Notes: generated by a model from the letters alone, not told the origin. 38,619 nucleotides of DNA from Sphingobacterium sp. (GCA_031277685.1 JAITLV010000169.1:1-38619), one strand, 5' to 3'; shown: positions 18,281 to 27,458, counted from the stretch's first letter. Program-made: numbers and translations.

Positions 18281-19369
18281 CTATTTTTCCAAAGGCAGCA
18301 CCATCCCCTCTTTGATTTCATCATTAGCATGCAGCAAAATCTGATCATTGCTATTCAACTTCCCAAAAATCTCCGTGGAATCGTGAGTGGATACACCTTC
18401 TTTGATATCTACGAAATGTGTTTTACCGTTTATGACCTGGATTAAATATTGTCTTTCAGTTGAGCGCACAATACTGTTTGAAGGCACCAATAAAGAATTA
18501 GCTCCTGCCGACAATGGTATATTGACCTCGCAGTACAAGCCTGGTTTAAGTTTGTTATCATGGTTTGCAACATCAACTTCTATTGCTTCCGACTGCATGG
18601 CTCCCAAAGAATTGGCCGAGCGCGCAATCATACCCTCAAACACTTCGTTAGGTTTATTATTGAATCGGTAAGCAACCTTTTTGGAGAGATCTACTTTGTC
18701 GACATACGTCTCCGGAATCTGTACTTCCAGCCGCAATTTATTGAGATCCTGTAAGATCAATAGTGGTTGATCGCTACCTTTCCCTGGACCAACTAAAGCA
18801 CCTTCGGACACATTTCGCTGCACAATAACACCATTAAAAGGTGCCTTAATATTCAGATATGACTGTAACATTTCAACTTCCTCCACGTTAGCTTTTTCAG
18901 ACATGGCAACCGCTTCATCTGCTTTCATTTTGGATAAAGCATTATCCAGGTCTAATGGTGAAACTGCGCCTTCTTCCTGGGCTGCATTTTTGAGCCGCCG
19001 GTATTTATCCTTACTTGCGGAAGCGGTCTCTTGAGCCTGTACAAAACGCGAATGTGCAGCCTGTACAGCAGCGAGCATTTCTGGCGCTTCTAACTGGATC
19101 AACAACTGCCCCTTTTTAACCACCGTACCTCTATCTACGTACAGATGTTTTACAAAACTGTTCATCTTGGCATATATATTTACTTCATTAAATGGTTTCA
19201 GCTTACCTGGAAGCCTGACACTACTTGACATGACTTTTTCCTGAAGTTTTGTCGTCTGATAAGTGTTCGCTTTTGCCGGTCCTTTGGGTGTTAGGTCTAT
19301 GGGTTTCTCCGTATTGCCACATGCTGAAAACAAACCTGTCAACAGCAATAAATAACATATTTCTTTCAT
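18281..19369 (-). CDS. RND periplasmic adaptor lipoprotein (system 2)
   Basis: 362 residues with a lipobox FSAC at about residues 14-17. Lipoyl half-motifs YAKMNSFVKHLYVDRGTVVK and LNIKAPFNGVIVQRNVSEGA bracket a helical hairpin, followed by beta-barrel and membrane-proximal domains. Domain order and many residues match the system 1 adaptor. It is the last gene of its operon, 96 bases after the permease, a wider gap than the 5 bases in system 1. It links the system 2 permease to its TolC. Confidence 0.93.
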   Translation of the reverse strand: MKEICYLLLLTGLFSACGNTEKPIDLTPKGPAKANTYQTTKLQEKVMSSSVRLPGKLKPFNEVNIYAKMNSFVKHLYVDRGTVVKKGQLLIQLEAPEMLAAVQAAHSRFVQAQETASASKDKYRRLKNAAQEEGAVSPLDLDNALSKMKADEAVAMSEKANVEEVEMLQSYLNIKAPFNGVIVQRNVSEGALVGPGKGSDQPLLILQDLNKLRLEVQIPETYVDKVDLSKKVAYRFNNKPNEVFEGMIARSANSLGAMQSEAIEVDVANHDNKLKPGLYCEVNIPLSAGANSLLVPSNSIVRSTERQYLIQVINGKTHFVDIKEGVSTHDSTEIFGKLNSNDQILLHANDEIKEGMVLPLEK

Positions 19370-19465
19370 ATTTTAAATAATTTCCTTCATCTATTCGTAA
19401 TATTTTCCGGCTTCAGTTTATTTCATCCCTAAATTGGATTTTAGGCCAGAAAAGTATCTAAATTT

Positions 19466-22400
19466 TCAATTCACGCTATACGAACTCTTTTTGGTAATAG
19501 GTTTTACAGTTGCAATTTCGTCCTGTGGGAGTAGTGATTGGGAATCGAATTTTGCTTTTTCTTTCATCCATACAAATAGCAATGGCAATATAAAAAGGGC
19601 AGCAAAAGTCGATGAAAATAATCCACCAATCACGGCTCGACCTAAAGGGGCGGCCTGTTCACCGCTCTCTCCCATCCCCATCGCCATAGGAATCATTCCG
19701 GCGATCATCGCCATACTGGTCATCAGGATAGGACGCAGCCGTGTCGTCGCACTGGCCAACGCTGCAGTTTTAGCATTTCGGAAATCGAGACGTAATGTTT
19801 CGGCGTTGGAAACGATCAGAATCGCATTGGCAACCGACACTCCAGTAGACATGATCATCCCCATATACGACTGCAAGTTAAGTGTAGCCCCCGTGAGGAT
19901 TAACATTCCCAATGAGCCTAAAATCACAGCCGGTATGGTAACCAGTGCTGTCAAGGAAAGCCTAATACTCTGATAATTGGCCGAAAGAAGTAAAAATATA
20001 ACGACAACGGCACAACCTAGGCCTAACTGTAGGCTACCCATCGTTTCGAGTAAAAGTGTTGACATCCCTTTTATTTCGACGATTACACCTCGGGGCGTTG
20101 CAGGTAATTCGCGAATAGCATTTTGCACACCTGAAGTGGCTGTCCCCAAATCCTTTTTATGAATATTCGCTATCACAGTCAGGTAACGCCGTGGCCCCTG
20201 TCGGTCATACTCTCCGGGAAGGTACTGCGTGTTGAACGTAGCAATATCGCCAAGTGTAGGCGTAAGTTGTCCTTTCACCAGTGGGATTTCACGCAGTTCA
20301 TCCATGGTATTCATGACATATTCGGGGACCTGTACTTGTACCTGGTAGGTATAGGTATTATTCTCATCGAGCCATTGGATCTTTTGAGTAAATCTGCTTG
20401 ATGAGGTACTTGCCGTTACTGACCTAGCGATATCCTCCATTTGCAAGCCAAGCTGTGAAGCTTTAAGTCTGTCGATAGCAATTGATATCGTTGGCAAGCG
20501 AAGTGGCTGCGCAATCTGTACATCACGGAGATAGTCGATTTTTCGTAATGAGGCAACTACTTTATCGGCGTATACGCTAAGTTCGTCCATTTTCTTGCCT
20601 GCAATCCGTACTTCGATCGGAGTCGCTGCCCCCTGACTCATAATCTTCTCGGTCATGTCTATAGGCTCAAAATTTAACCGCAGCTTCGGTAGTTTATAAT
20701 GAATATTTCGTCTCAGCACATCTTTTAATTCATCCATATTGACATGATAATCCGCATTGAGATTGACCTGAATTACTGCTTCATGCGTACCTGTATTAAA
20801 GACGTAAAGATTGCTGACACCATAGCTACTCGGTACCAGCCCCACATATGTCGAGCTTATAGCTACCTGATGGTTTACTGTACTGTCAATCACCTGAAGC
20901 ACCTGTTTGACAGATTCTTCAGTACGTTCTAACCTTGTACCATCAGGTTCTTTTATCCGCAGTTGAAATTGTCCATTATTTACTTTGGGCATCATATCCT
21001 TTCCTATATATATAAATGCAGTTGCTGAAAGACCTACTGTTAGTAGTAAATAGCCCAAAATTACTTTCTTTTTATTGCGCATAGACCGATAGAGGGTCAA
21101 ACGGTAGTATTTTTTGATCTTTTCGAAAAATCCTGGCGAATCGGATTTAAAATGGCCTATGTGATGTTCTTTGAGCAGCCAATTAGCTAAGATTGGTACG
21201 AGTGTCTGTGCCATAAAATAAGATGCGATCATCGTCAGTCCAATAGATAAAGAAAGCGGTAGAAACATCGCTCGTGGGATACCTTCCATCATAAAAGAGG
21301 GGGCAAAAACAGCCAAAATACAGAATAAAATCAATAACAACGGTAAAGCAATTTCCTGACAGGCGACATAAATTGCTTTGCGCTTATGGGTGCCCTGCTC
21401 CTGATGCTGGTGGATACTTTCAATGGTCACCGTGGCCTGATCCACAAGTATTCCGATCGCCAGTGCCAGACCACTCAAAGTCATAATATTAATCGTCTGG
21501 CCAAACAATTTGAGCAAAAGTACACCAATCAGGATCGATACGGGAATGGTGACAATGACAATAAGGCTGCTCCGCCAGTCCCGTAGAAACAAGAGAACCA
21601 TTAGTCCCGTAAGCAATGCCCCCAATCCACCTTCATGAAGCAAACTCTGAACAGCGTTCATCACCGCAACTGACTGATCAAATTCATACGAGATCTTTAC
21701 ATCCTCGGGGAGCAGATTCTGTATCTCGGGCAATTTAGCTTTTAAATTGCTTACCACTGCCCAAGTAGATGCATCAGATGTCTTAACAGCAGGAATATAC
21801 ACTGATCGTCGGCCATTGATCAATGCATAACTCACCGTAATATCCGAAGCATCAGACACGCGTGCCACATCTTTAATATATATTGGAATTCCGTTTTTTG
21901 TCAAAATCGGAATATTTGAGAAATCCGCGACATTTTTAATCAAAGAGTTGATTGTGGTCACATACATCGTATTATTGAGATGTAGATTTCCCGAAGGTGA
22001 CATCACGTTAAATTTAGATAGGGCCATTACCACTTCATCCGCAGTCAAATTGTAGCTACGAAGTTTATTGGGATCTACGTTTACTGTAATGGACCTGGAA
22101 TTAGCTCCGAAAGGTGGTGGTGCAGAAAGACCAGGTACGGAAGAAAACATAGGACGCACCAAGGTACTTGCCATGTCGTATATTTCCTTAAGGCTTCTTG
22201 TTTTGGATGACAATACCAATTGTCCTACAGGTAAAGACGATGCATCAAAACGTACCACCTGTGGTGGTAGTGCCCCCGGAGGAAAAAACTTCATGGCTCT
22301 GTTGACCTGTAGGGCGACCTGTGCTGAGGCTTCGGCCATATCCGTATTTTCGTAAAAGCTAAGTTTCAACAGGGTGAGTCCCTGTATATTTTTGGCCGAG

Positions 22401-22639
22401 ATATTTTTGATTCCATTGACATATAGAAATTGATCCTGCATCCGTGAGGAGAAAAAACCTTCCATCTGTTGGGGGGACATACCGCCGTAGGATTCGATCA
22501 CGTAAATTGTTGGCGAATTGAGCTGCGGGAAAATATCAATAGGTATTCTCAGTACAGCGAGTATTGAAAATAACAAGAGGCTCAGTGTTATGATCACTGT
22601 GGTGATTGGCCTGCGTAATGCTGCTGTGACAAGTGACAT
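19466..22639 (-). CDS. RND-family efflux permease (system 2)
   Basis: 1057 residues with the same architecture as the system 1 permease. The N-terminus has RIPIDIFPQLNSPTIYVIES. TM4 reads AIGILVDQATVTIESIHQH: D400 is kept, AcrB D408 is replaced by Q401, and the following Asn of the EN pair is Ser. TM10 reads GVSVANAILI with A937 at the AcrB lysine position. The relay is thus even more reduced than in system 1, with one acidic residue, as in heavy-metal RND pumps. It starts 3 bases after the TolC stop, indicating tight co-translation. Substrate unknown. Confidence 0.94.
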   Translation of the reverse strand: MSLVTAALRRPITTVIITLSLLLFSILAVLRIPIDIFPQLNSPTIYVIESYGGMSPQQMEGFFSSRMQDQFLYVNGIKNISAKNIQGLTLLKLSFYENTDMAEASAQVALQVNRAMKFFPPGALPPQVVRFDASSLPVGQLVLSSKTRSLKEIYDMASTLVRPMFSSVPGLSAPPPFGANSRSITVNVDPNKLRSYNLTADEVVMALSKFNVMSPSGNLHLNNTMYVTTINSLIKNVADFSNIPILTKNGIPIYIKDVARVSDASDITVSYALINGRRSVYIPAVKTSDASTWAVVSNLKAKLPEIQNLLPEDVKISYEFDQSVAVMNAVQSLLHEGGLGALLTGLMVLLFLRDWRSSLIVIVTIPVSILIGVLLLKLFGQTINIMTLSGLALAIGILVDQATVTIESIHQHQEQGTHKRKAIYVACQEIALPLLLILFCILAVFAPSFMMEGIPRAMFLPLSLSIGLTMIASYFMAQTLVPILANWLLKEHHIGHFKSDSPGFFEKIKKYYRLTLYRSMRNKKKVILGYLLLTVGLSATAFIYIGKDMMPKVNNGQFQLRIKEPDGTRLERTEESVKQVLQVIDSTVNHQVAISSTYVGLVPSSYGVSNLYVFNTGTHEAVIQVNLNADYHVNMDELKDVLRRNIHYKLPKLRLNFEPIDMTEKIMSQGAATPIEVRIAGKKMDELSVYADKVVASLRKIDYLRDVQIAQPLRLPTISIAIDRLKASQLGLQMEDIARSVTASTSSSRFTQKIQWLDENNTYTYQVQVQVPEYVMNTMDELREIPLVKGQLTPTLGDIATFNTQYLPGEYDRQGPRRYLTVIANIHKKDLGTATSGVQNAIRELPATPRGVIVEIKGMSTLLLETMGSLQLGLGCAVVVIFLLLSANYQSIRLSLTALVTIPAVILGSLGMLILTGATLNLQSYMGMIMSTGVSVANAILIVSNAETLRLDFRNAKTAALASATTRLRPILMTSMAMIAGMIPMAMGMGESGEQAAPLGRAVIGGLFSSTFAALFILPLLFVWMKEKAKFDSQSLLPQDEIATVKPITKKSSYSVN

Positions 22640-22642
22640 AAG

Positions 22643-24034
22643 TTAGTCTTTAAAAAGTTGAAGAAAGCCATCGACATTGTTCTGTGCCACCACTTGGTGA
22701 AACAATGCTAGATAATAATTGTACTTGGCCGTGATGTAATCGCGTTCTGCCTGATAAAGCATATTTTGGGCAACATTAACCTCGACGATGTCGATCAGAC
22801 CATTTTTATAGAGAGAAAATTTCTGTCGATAAGCCGCATTAGCAGCCTTTGTCTGACGTGGGATTTCCTTGAGCCGTTTTTCTGCCGTTTTTACTTCGGC
22901 CTCAGACTGTGCAATGTTCATGGCGATATTTGCTTGCTGCTCCTGTAACTTTTGCCCGGCCTCGTCAACCATCAAATGTTGTGTATTGAGCTTTACTTTT
23001 TTGCGATGTAGATCGAAAAGATTGTAGTTGATTCCCAGCCCAATGAGGTAATTACCACGCTGTAAACCAAAGCCATCAGCAATTGAACCATAGCTATTAT
23101 CACTTTGTACACTGGCGGCACGCCCCCATACCGCACCTGATAAGAACAGCTTGGGACGATAACTATTGGCAACAAGATTTTCTTCCATTTTGGTCTTATC
23201 AAACAATGCGTTATAATAAGCCACCATAGGATGTAGACGACCACCATCCAGCTCAATAGGTGAGTTTTTCACCTGTTCAAAAAGTATTTTTTCGGCAGTT
23301 GTATCTGCTACAATATAGCGCGGAGACATTCCCGCTAGGGTTCCAAGTTGAATTTGCAGTTGCTCCTGCTGATTTTCAAGTTCAATCAGGCTCAACTGGG
23401 TACGTGAGATCTCAGCATCGGCCATACTGGTATCTACCCCGGCGCGAATACCACTTTTGACCAAGGCAAATATCGATTGACGTATCTCTTGATTTCGGGC
23501 AATACTGCCTGACTGGATTCCGATCAGGTCATGTAGCTTAAGCAACTGCAGATAGCTATAAATGGTGAAGGATTGTAAGTCATATTTTGATTGTTCAAAA
23601 CGTCGGTTTTCAACGGTAAGTTCCGATTGTGCAAGTTGATCTTGGGCGCGAAAAGCTCCAAAGTTGTAAAATTCCCATTGAAAGGCCGCAATACCAAGAT
23701 TACTGCTCACGGGTTGATAATTGTTTTGGGCGCGAATACCGCCATTATTAGTCGGTACTAATCCAAACCCAAAGTATGGTCCAGGTAAATTATTATTGGA
23801 ACCGAAATCCGCTTGATAAGAAAGCTGCAGGCTCGGTAGACGATTGTTTTTAACCTCTGTTGTGCGCGCCTCCACGACCTTTGTACGTATAAAATCTGTA
23901 CGCAATGATGGCGCCTGTCGCGTTACTGACGATAGGAGATCGTTCAGTTTGATAGGCTTGATATTCTCCTGGCCGTGGCAAAAAAAGCCACAGCAAAGCA
24001 AGGTATGCCCCATAAGGACAAGTTTTTTAAACAT
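22643..24034 (-). CDS. TolC-family outer-membrane efflux channel (system 2)
   Basis: 463 residues with a signal peptide containing a Cys-rich stretch (LLCCGFFCHGQ). TolC-type helical repeats are visible: TKVVEARTTEVKNNRLPSLQ in the first half, NSYRPKLFLSGAVWG at the start of the second, and the terminal helix FSLYKNGLIDIVEVNVAQNM. First gene of the system 2 pump trio; the permease begins 3 bases after its stop. It lies 84 bases downstream of the small protein at 24119-24487 and is probably in the same transcript. Confidence 0.92.
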   Translation of the reverse strand: MFKKLVLMGHTLLCCGFFCHGQENIKPIKLNDLLSSVTRQAPSLRTDFIRTKVVEARTTEVKNNRLPSLQLSYQADFGSNNNLPGPYFGFGLVPTNNGGIRAQNNYQPVSSNLGIAAFQWEFYNFGAFRAQDQLAQSELTVENRRFEQSKYDLQSFTIYSYLQLLKLHDLIGIQSGSIARNQEIRQSIFALVKSGIRAGVDTSMADAEISRTQLSLIELENQQEQLQIQLGTLAGMSPRYIVADTTAEKILFEQVKNSPIELDGGRLHPMVAYYNALFDKTKMEENLVANSYRPKLFLSGAVWGRAASVQSDNSYGSIADGFGLQRGNYLIGLGINYNLFDLHRKKVKLNTQHLMVDEAGQKLQEQQANIAMNIAQSEAEVKTAEKRLKEIPRQTKAANAAYRQKFSLYKNGLIDIVEVNVAQNMLYQAERDYITAKYNYYLALFHQVVAQNNVDGFLQLFKD

Positions 24035-24118
24035 GATTGAAAAGCTAATTTTAAAATAAATGTATACAGACTAATCCCTAGCGAGACTAGTGCAATTTTA
24101 TTTAAAATATTAGCCGAA

Positions 24119-24487
24119 TCATAATGTCAACTGAAGATTGCGAAGGTAGAGCCGATCGAGTGACAAAAAACGCCACGAATCAAAATTTCCGATAGAAATT
24201 CCACTGGCAGAAGGAAAGAAAACATTAAAAAATTGGATAATGAGAAACTCCCTAACTTTAATGACAAAGTTAGGCGAAGCCGACACAGTTAGACAGATAC
24301 TATCTTTTACGTCTTCCCAGTCCAAGTATTCCTGTTTTCTTTTGCTGAATGCCTTGATTACGGTAATAAATTCATTTTCCCCTTGTGTCTTTGCCTGATG
24401 ATAAAGCGTAAAACCAATCAAAGGTTTTACAACCAATAATAGGGCACTGACTATTAAAAGAAACTGAAATACAACTCGTCTAAACAT
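24119..24487 (-). CDS. Small membrane-anchored protein heading efflux cluster 2, unknown function
   Basis: 122 residues with a hydrophobic N-terminal helix (FQFLLIVSALLLVVKPLIGF), a polar stretch KAFSKRKQEYLDWEDVKDSI, a second hydrophobic part (FLIIQFFNVFFP) and a basic-hydrophobic end RLYLRNLQLTL. It has the same place and similar length and tail pattern as the protein at 11812-12210 ahead of the other pump. No named family is recognised. Its promoter region carries a -7 box and an overlapping palindrome. Function by position only: possibly a pump accessory or a sensor of the pump substrate. Confidence 0.55.
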   Translation of the reverse strand: MFRRVVFQFLLIVSALLLVVKPLIGFTLYHQAKTQGENEFITVIKAFSKRKQEYLDWEDVKDSICLTVSASPNFVIKVREFLIIQFFNVFFPSASGISIGNFDSWRFLSLDRLYLRNLQLTL

Positions 24488-24506
24488 AGGTTTGTTTACT
24501 TACTCC

Positions 24507-24524
24507 ACAGGCTAATTTGCCTGT
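24507..24524. promoter_or_regulatory. Palindrome, candidate operator of efflux cluster 2
   Basis: ACAGGC (24507-24512), six bases, GCCTGT (24519-24524): a perfect interrupted palindrome. It lies directly downstream of the -7 box at 24529-24536, where transcription should begin, and 20 bases before the ATG at 24487. A dimeric repressor here would block the promoter. The regulator is not identified. Confidence 0.45.
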
Positions 24525-24528
24525 TTGA

Positions 24529-24536
24529 CAAATATA
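24529..24536 (-). promoter_or_regulatory. Bacteroidota -7 promoter box for efflux cluster 2
   Basis: On the minus strand the sequence is TATATTTG, an exact match to the Bacteroidota consensus TAnnTTTG. No convincing -33 TTTG was found at 19-22 bases upstream. Start of transcription is expected near 24522. Confidence 0.45.
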
Positions 24537-24625
24537 AACAATGAAGACTTTCACCATTGTAACATTAGCGTAGTGAAAGCTTTTGTAAACATCATGTTGC
24601 AGATTTTAGGTTACCAAGATTTACC

Positions 24626-25924
24626 TCAAAAAATAACTTCCTTATTATTCCAGCCTTTTAAACGTGTATTTCTGACAAAACCAGGTCCTTTAAAGCGATA
24701 CTGCACACCAACTATTTCAGTTGCTCCATTTTTAATCATCGTGCTGTATACCAGTTTATCGTTGATCGAAAATTTAATCTGGCTATTTTTACAATCAATT
24801 TTTAAGTTCGTCCATTCCGAAAGATCACAACCAAATCCACTGAGGTCATCCTGTTTACTGTCCGTATAAAAACCATCCGCGATAAGAGCAATATCACCGA
24901 TACATGCGGGACTTATAAGCGGTACAATAATGATGTCATTTTTCGACTGCAAGAGTACTTCAACACGTTGACACATATTTCCAGCAGTACCTGCCCCTGT
25001 CTTTAGGTCTGTTTCAAAATTAAAATTATTGGTCATCACTCCGGTTATCTCTTTTTGATTGTAAAATCTTACTTCTGGAGCATCAAGTAGGAGATCGACC
25101 TTATATCTTTTTAAGAGCTCACCACTAATTGCAATACCTTGTGATTGTGTGATCTCAGACTTTTTGAAATACAAAGGTTCTTTTCCCCATTCTGCCTCTA
25201 TTAGCCCCAGCCAGCCATCCGTTTTGATCTGTATATCATGTTCCCGAACAATTCGATCTCCGATTATTAGTTTTGCCCGAAAGTAACCAGGATAATAGTA
25301 TATAGAAGAATGATGTTTACCAGTCCTGTTCACCTGCATTTTACGATTGGTATCCCAGCTTTGCGCAATGAATACAGAGTCTTCCACATTTGCGGCTGAG
25401 GCATCGTAATCAAAGACAACCGAATTTGGCAGGCCTTGGGTCAATATCGTTTTTGAGGAAAAATGAAATGTGGCATCATTAACTTTATCCTTATTAAGGA
25501 CAAATCTATTGGCCAAAAATCCTGTCAAAACCAAGATTAAACCAGATAAAAGAACCGTAATAAATAAACGATTATACTTTTTTCCGCTAGCAATTTCCTG
25601 TTCAAAAATGGGTTCTTTGCATATATCTGTTTTCACTGAGACCCTAGGAATAAGCGTATTTCGGAATGCACGCCAATCTTCATAATCAACAAACTTCGCT
25701 AACGTGTTCAAGGTCGTAAGCGAGGGCGTACTTTGGTAGTCAACTCTACCGAAAATCCGTTTTAGCGTTGAAACACTAAGCATCACTCCCGTTTTCTCCT
25801 GAATTTTTACCGAAAGCTTTTCAAAATCAGAGGTACTCCAACTGTTGGTTTCGCCCCATTCAAGTTGATTTTCAATGGATTCTTTAAGGTATTTAAACAA
25901 TTCAGACTGCTCCAAATCTATCAT
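24626..25924 (-). CDS. Membrane-anchored helix-turn-helix regulator with extracytoplasmic LamG-like domain
   Basis: 432 residues. The N-terminus (about 15-90) is a helical DNA-binding-like domain with EKLSVKIQEKTGVMLSVSTL and KRIFGRVDYQSTPSLTTLNT. One transmembrane helix spans 119-139 (RLFITVLLSGLILVLTGF). The extracytoplasmic part has an Ig/PKD-like segment followed by a concanavalin/LamG-like C-terminal region with WTNLKIDCKNSQIKFSINDK. It would act as a one-component sensor in the style of ToxR or CadC: ligand outside, DNA contact inside. The DNA-binding assignment is my reading of sequence pattern. It is divergent from the secreted LamG-like protein at 26043, and the 118 bases between them carry phased TTGAA repeats, a likely target site. 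Confidence 0.75.
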   Translation of the reverse strand: MIDLEQSELFKYLKESIENQLEWGETNSWSTSDFEKLSVKIQEKTGVMLSVSTLKRIFGRVDYQSTPSLTTLNTLAKFVDYEDWRAFRNTLIPRVSVKTDICKEPIFEQEIASGKKYNRLFITVLLSGLILVLTGFLANRFVLNKDKVNDATFHFSSKTILTQGLPNSVVFDYDASAANVEDSVFIAQSWDTNRKMQVNRTGKHHSSIYYYPGYFRAKLIIGDRIVREHDIQIKTDGWLGLIEAEWGKEPLYFKKSEITQSQGIAISGELLKRYKVDLLLDAPEVRFYNQKEITGVMTNNFNFETDLKTGAGTAGNMCQRVEVLLQSKNDIIIVPLISPACIGDIALIADGFYTDSKQDDLSGFGCDLSEWTNLKIDCKNSQIKFSINDKLVYSTMIKNGATEIVGVQYRFKGPGFVRNTRLKGWNNKEVIF

Positions 25925-25964
25925 AATCTACTATTTATCAACACTTTAAACACCATCACACCTT

Positions 25965-26009
25965 TTGAACAAACTTGAATAAACTTGAAGCAAGGTTGAA
26001 CAGGTTGAA
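25965..26009. repeat. Five helically phased TTGAA repeats between divergent genes
   Basis: TTGAA occurs at 25965, 25975, 25985, 25996 and 26005, so spacings are 10, 10, 11 and 9 bases, close to one DNA turn. The flanks are also alike (ACTTGAA twice, GGTTGAA twice). All copies are in the same orientation. Such an array suits cooperative binding by one protein along a single face of the helix. The membrane-anchored regulator encoded next to it is the natural candidate. Confidence 0.75.
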
Positions 26010-26042
26010 ATAATGTCTTAGCTCTAAATTTATCAAAAAAAC

Positions 26043-27458
26043 ATGATTAACATGAAAAAAATAATTTTGATAGTAGCTATAGTATTGGTCACATTATTCC
26101 AAGGTTATACTCAAGTAAAAAAGACCAAAACTCTGAAGAACAACACGATTATGCTGAGTGTAGACAAATGGGCATTTCAAAATGGAAAGGTTGATTTTCT
26201 CAAATTTAAAGGACGTGATGCAATGAAGATTGCTCCTGGATCGGGACCAGTAGTAATAAAAGATTTAGTCTTCAAAGATGGAATCATCGAATATGACATC
26301 ATACCCGCAAAAACAGAGTTTGCCAGTGCAGTTTATTTTCATCGAAAAAATGAAAAGGAACAAGAGATTGTCTATCTGCGCGTGCCCAAAATGACCGATC
26401 CATTTGCCAATGAAGGCATTCAGTATTGCCCCGTTATAGGGGGCGTAAATATGTGGGATATGTATCCGCAATATCAATCTTCTGCAGGGGCGAAAGCAGA
26501 CGAATGGAATCATATTAAACTTGTGATTTCGGGCATGCAGATGCAGGTTTTTGTCAATAACAGTCTCAGATTGACAATTCCTAAGTTAGAAGGCAGCGAA
26601 TCTATGGGAGGTGTTGCTTTTGATGGCGACTCCTACATCAGTAATATTGAGATAAAACCCAACGAAACTGAAAACTTAGCGCAAGCTGAAGGTGTAGATC
26701 TTACTAAACATGAAGCAAACTATATCAGGAACTGGTCGATAGTTCAACCAGCAATTTTGGAGGAAGGAAGAGAACCAACGACCATTAGTGACATACCCAA
26801 AGATGGATCCTTTACAGAAAAAATAGCGGCCGAAAGATATGGCCTAGTCAATCTCACAAGGCGTTTCGGAGGTAGTGAAAAACGCAGGATCGTCTGGCTA
26901 AAAGCTATTATTACCGCCAAAGAAACCTGCCTAACCAATCTTCAGTTAGGGTTTTCCGATGAAATATGGCTTTATCTGAATGATCAGATCACCTATACGG
27001 ACAAAAATATCTTCAGACAAAATATGAAAAAATATCCCGATGGAAGAATATCGGTACTGAATGGAAGGGCCAAATTACAGCTTAAACCAGGCGAAAACCA
27101 ATTACTCATCGGTGTAGCCAATGATTTTTATGGCTGGGGTGTCATCGCACGTTTAGAGAATATGGAAGGAATAACCGCAATAGAACCCTTTAAAATTAGA
27201 AAGCAGGCGATGGAAAATGTGGATCAGTATCTAGGTGTATATGGTACCGAACTTACCCCGGCATTTAAACTGATTTTCACACAAAAGGATGGAAAGCTAT
27301 TTTTAAAGAGTGCTAATCAAGAAACAGTGGAGCTCGAATATGTTGGGAACAATCTTTTTAAAATGGGACTAGGGATAGAATTACAATTTGACCCGGAGTC
27401 AAAGCAAGTGGTTCAGAAAGAAAATGGATTTGAGATGAAATTTGTAAAGGAACAATAA
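26043..27458 (+). CDS. Secreted LamG/DUF1080-like protein with C-terminal DUF3471-like domain
   Basis: 471 residues from ATG 26043 (a second ATG at 26052 is equally good). Signal peptide ends near GYTQV. Residues about 30-210 form a concanavalin-like fold: VVIKDLVFKDGIIEYDIIPA, then WNHIKLVISGMQMQVFVNNS and GGVAFDGDSYISNIEIKP. Residues 240-380 are a beta-sandwich of unknown type. The final 75 residues (DQYLGVYGTELTPAFKLIFT onward) resemble the lipocalin-like DUF3471 tail of serine beta-lactamase-like hydrolases, but no SxxK catalytic motif is present. Probably a non-catalytic binding protein. It is divergent from the membrane regulator, which carries a related LamG-like domain. Confidence 0.78.
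   Translation: MINMKKIILIVAIVLVTLFQGYTQVKKTKTLKNNTIMLSVDKWAFQNGKVDFLKFKGRDAMKIAPGSGPVVIKDLVFKDGIIEYDIIPAKTEFASAVYFHRKNEKEQEIVYLRVPKMTDPFANEGIQYCPVIGGVNMWDMYPQYQSSAGAKADEWNHIKLVISGMQMQVFVNNSLRLTIPKLEGSESMGGVAFDGDSYISNIEIKPNETENLAQAEGVDLTKHEANYIRNWSIVQPAILEEGREPTTISDIPKDGSFTEKIAAERYGLVNLTRRFGGSEKRRIVWLKAIITAKETCLTNLQLGFSDEIWLYLNDQITYTDKNIFRQNMKKYPDGRISVLNGRAKLQLKPGENQLLIGVANDFYGWGVIARLENMEGITAIEPFKIRKQAMENVDQYLGVYGTELTPAFKLIFTQKDGKLFLKSANQETVELEYVGNNLFKMGLGIELQFDPESKQVVQKENGFEMKFVKEQ

Noticed and set aside
19434..19973. 179-codon plus-strand frame over the system 2 permease
   Set aside because: It is antisense to a clear RND permease and its translation has no family pattern.
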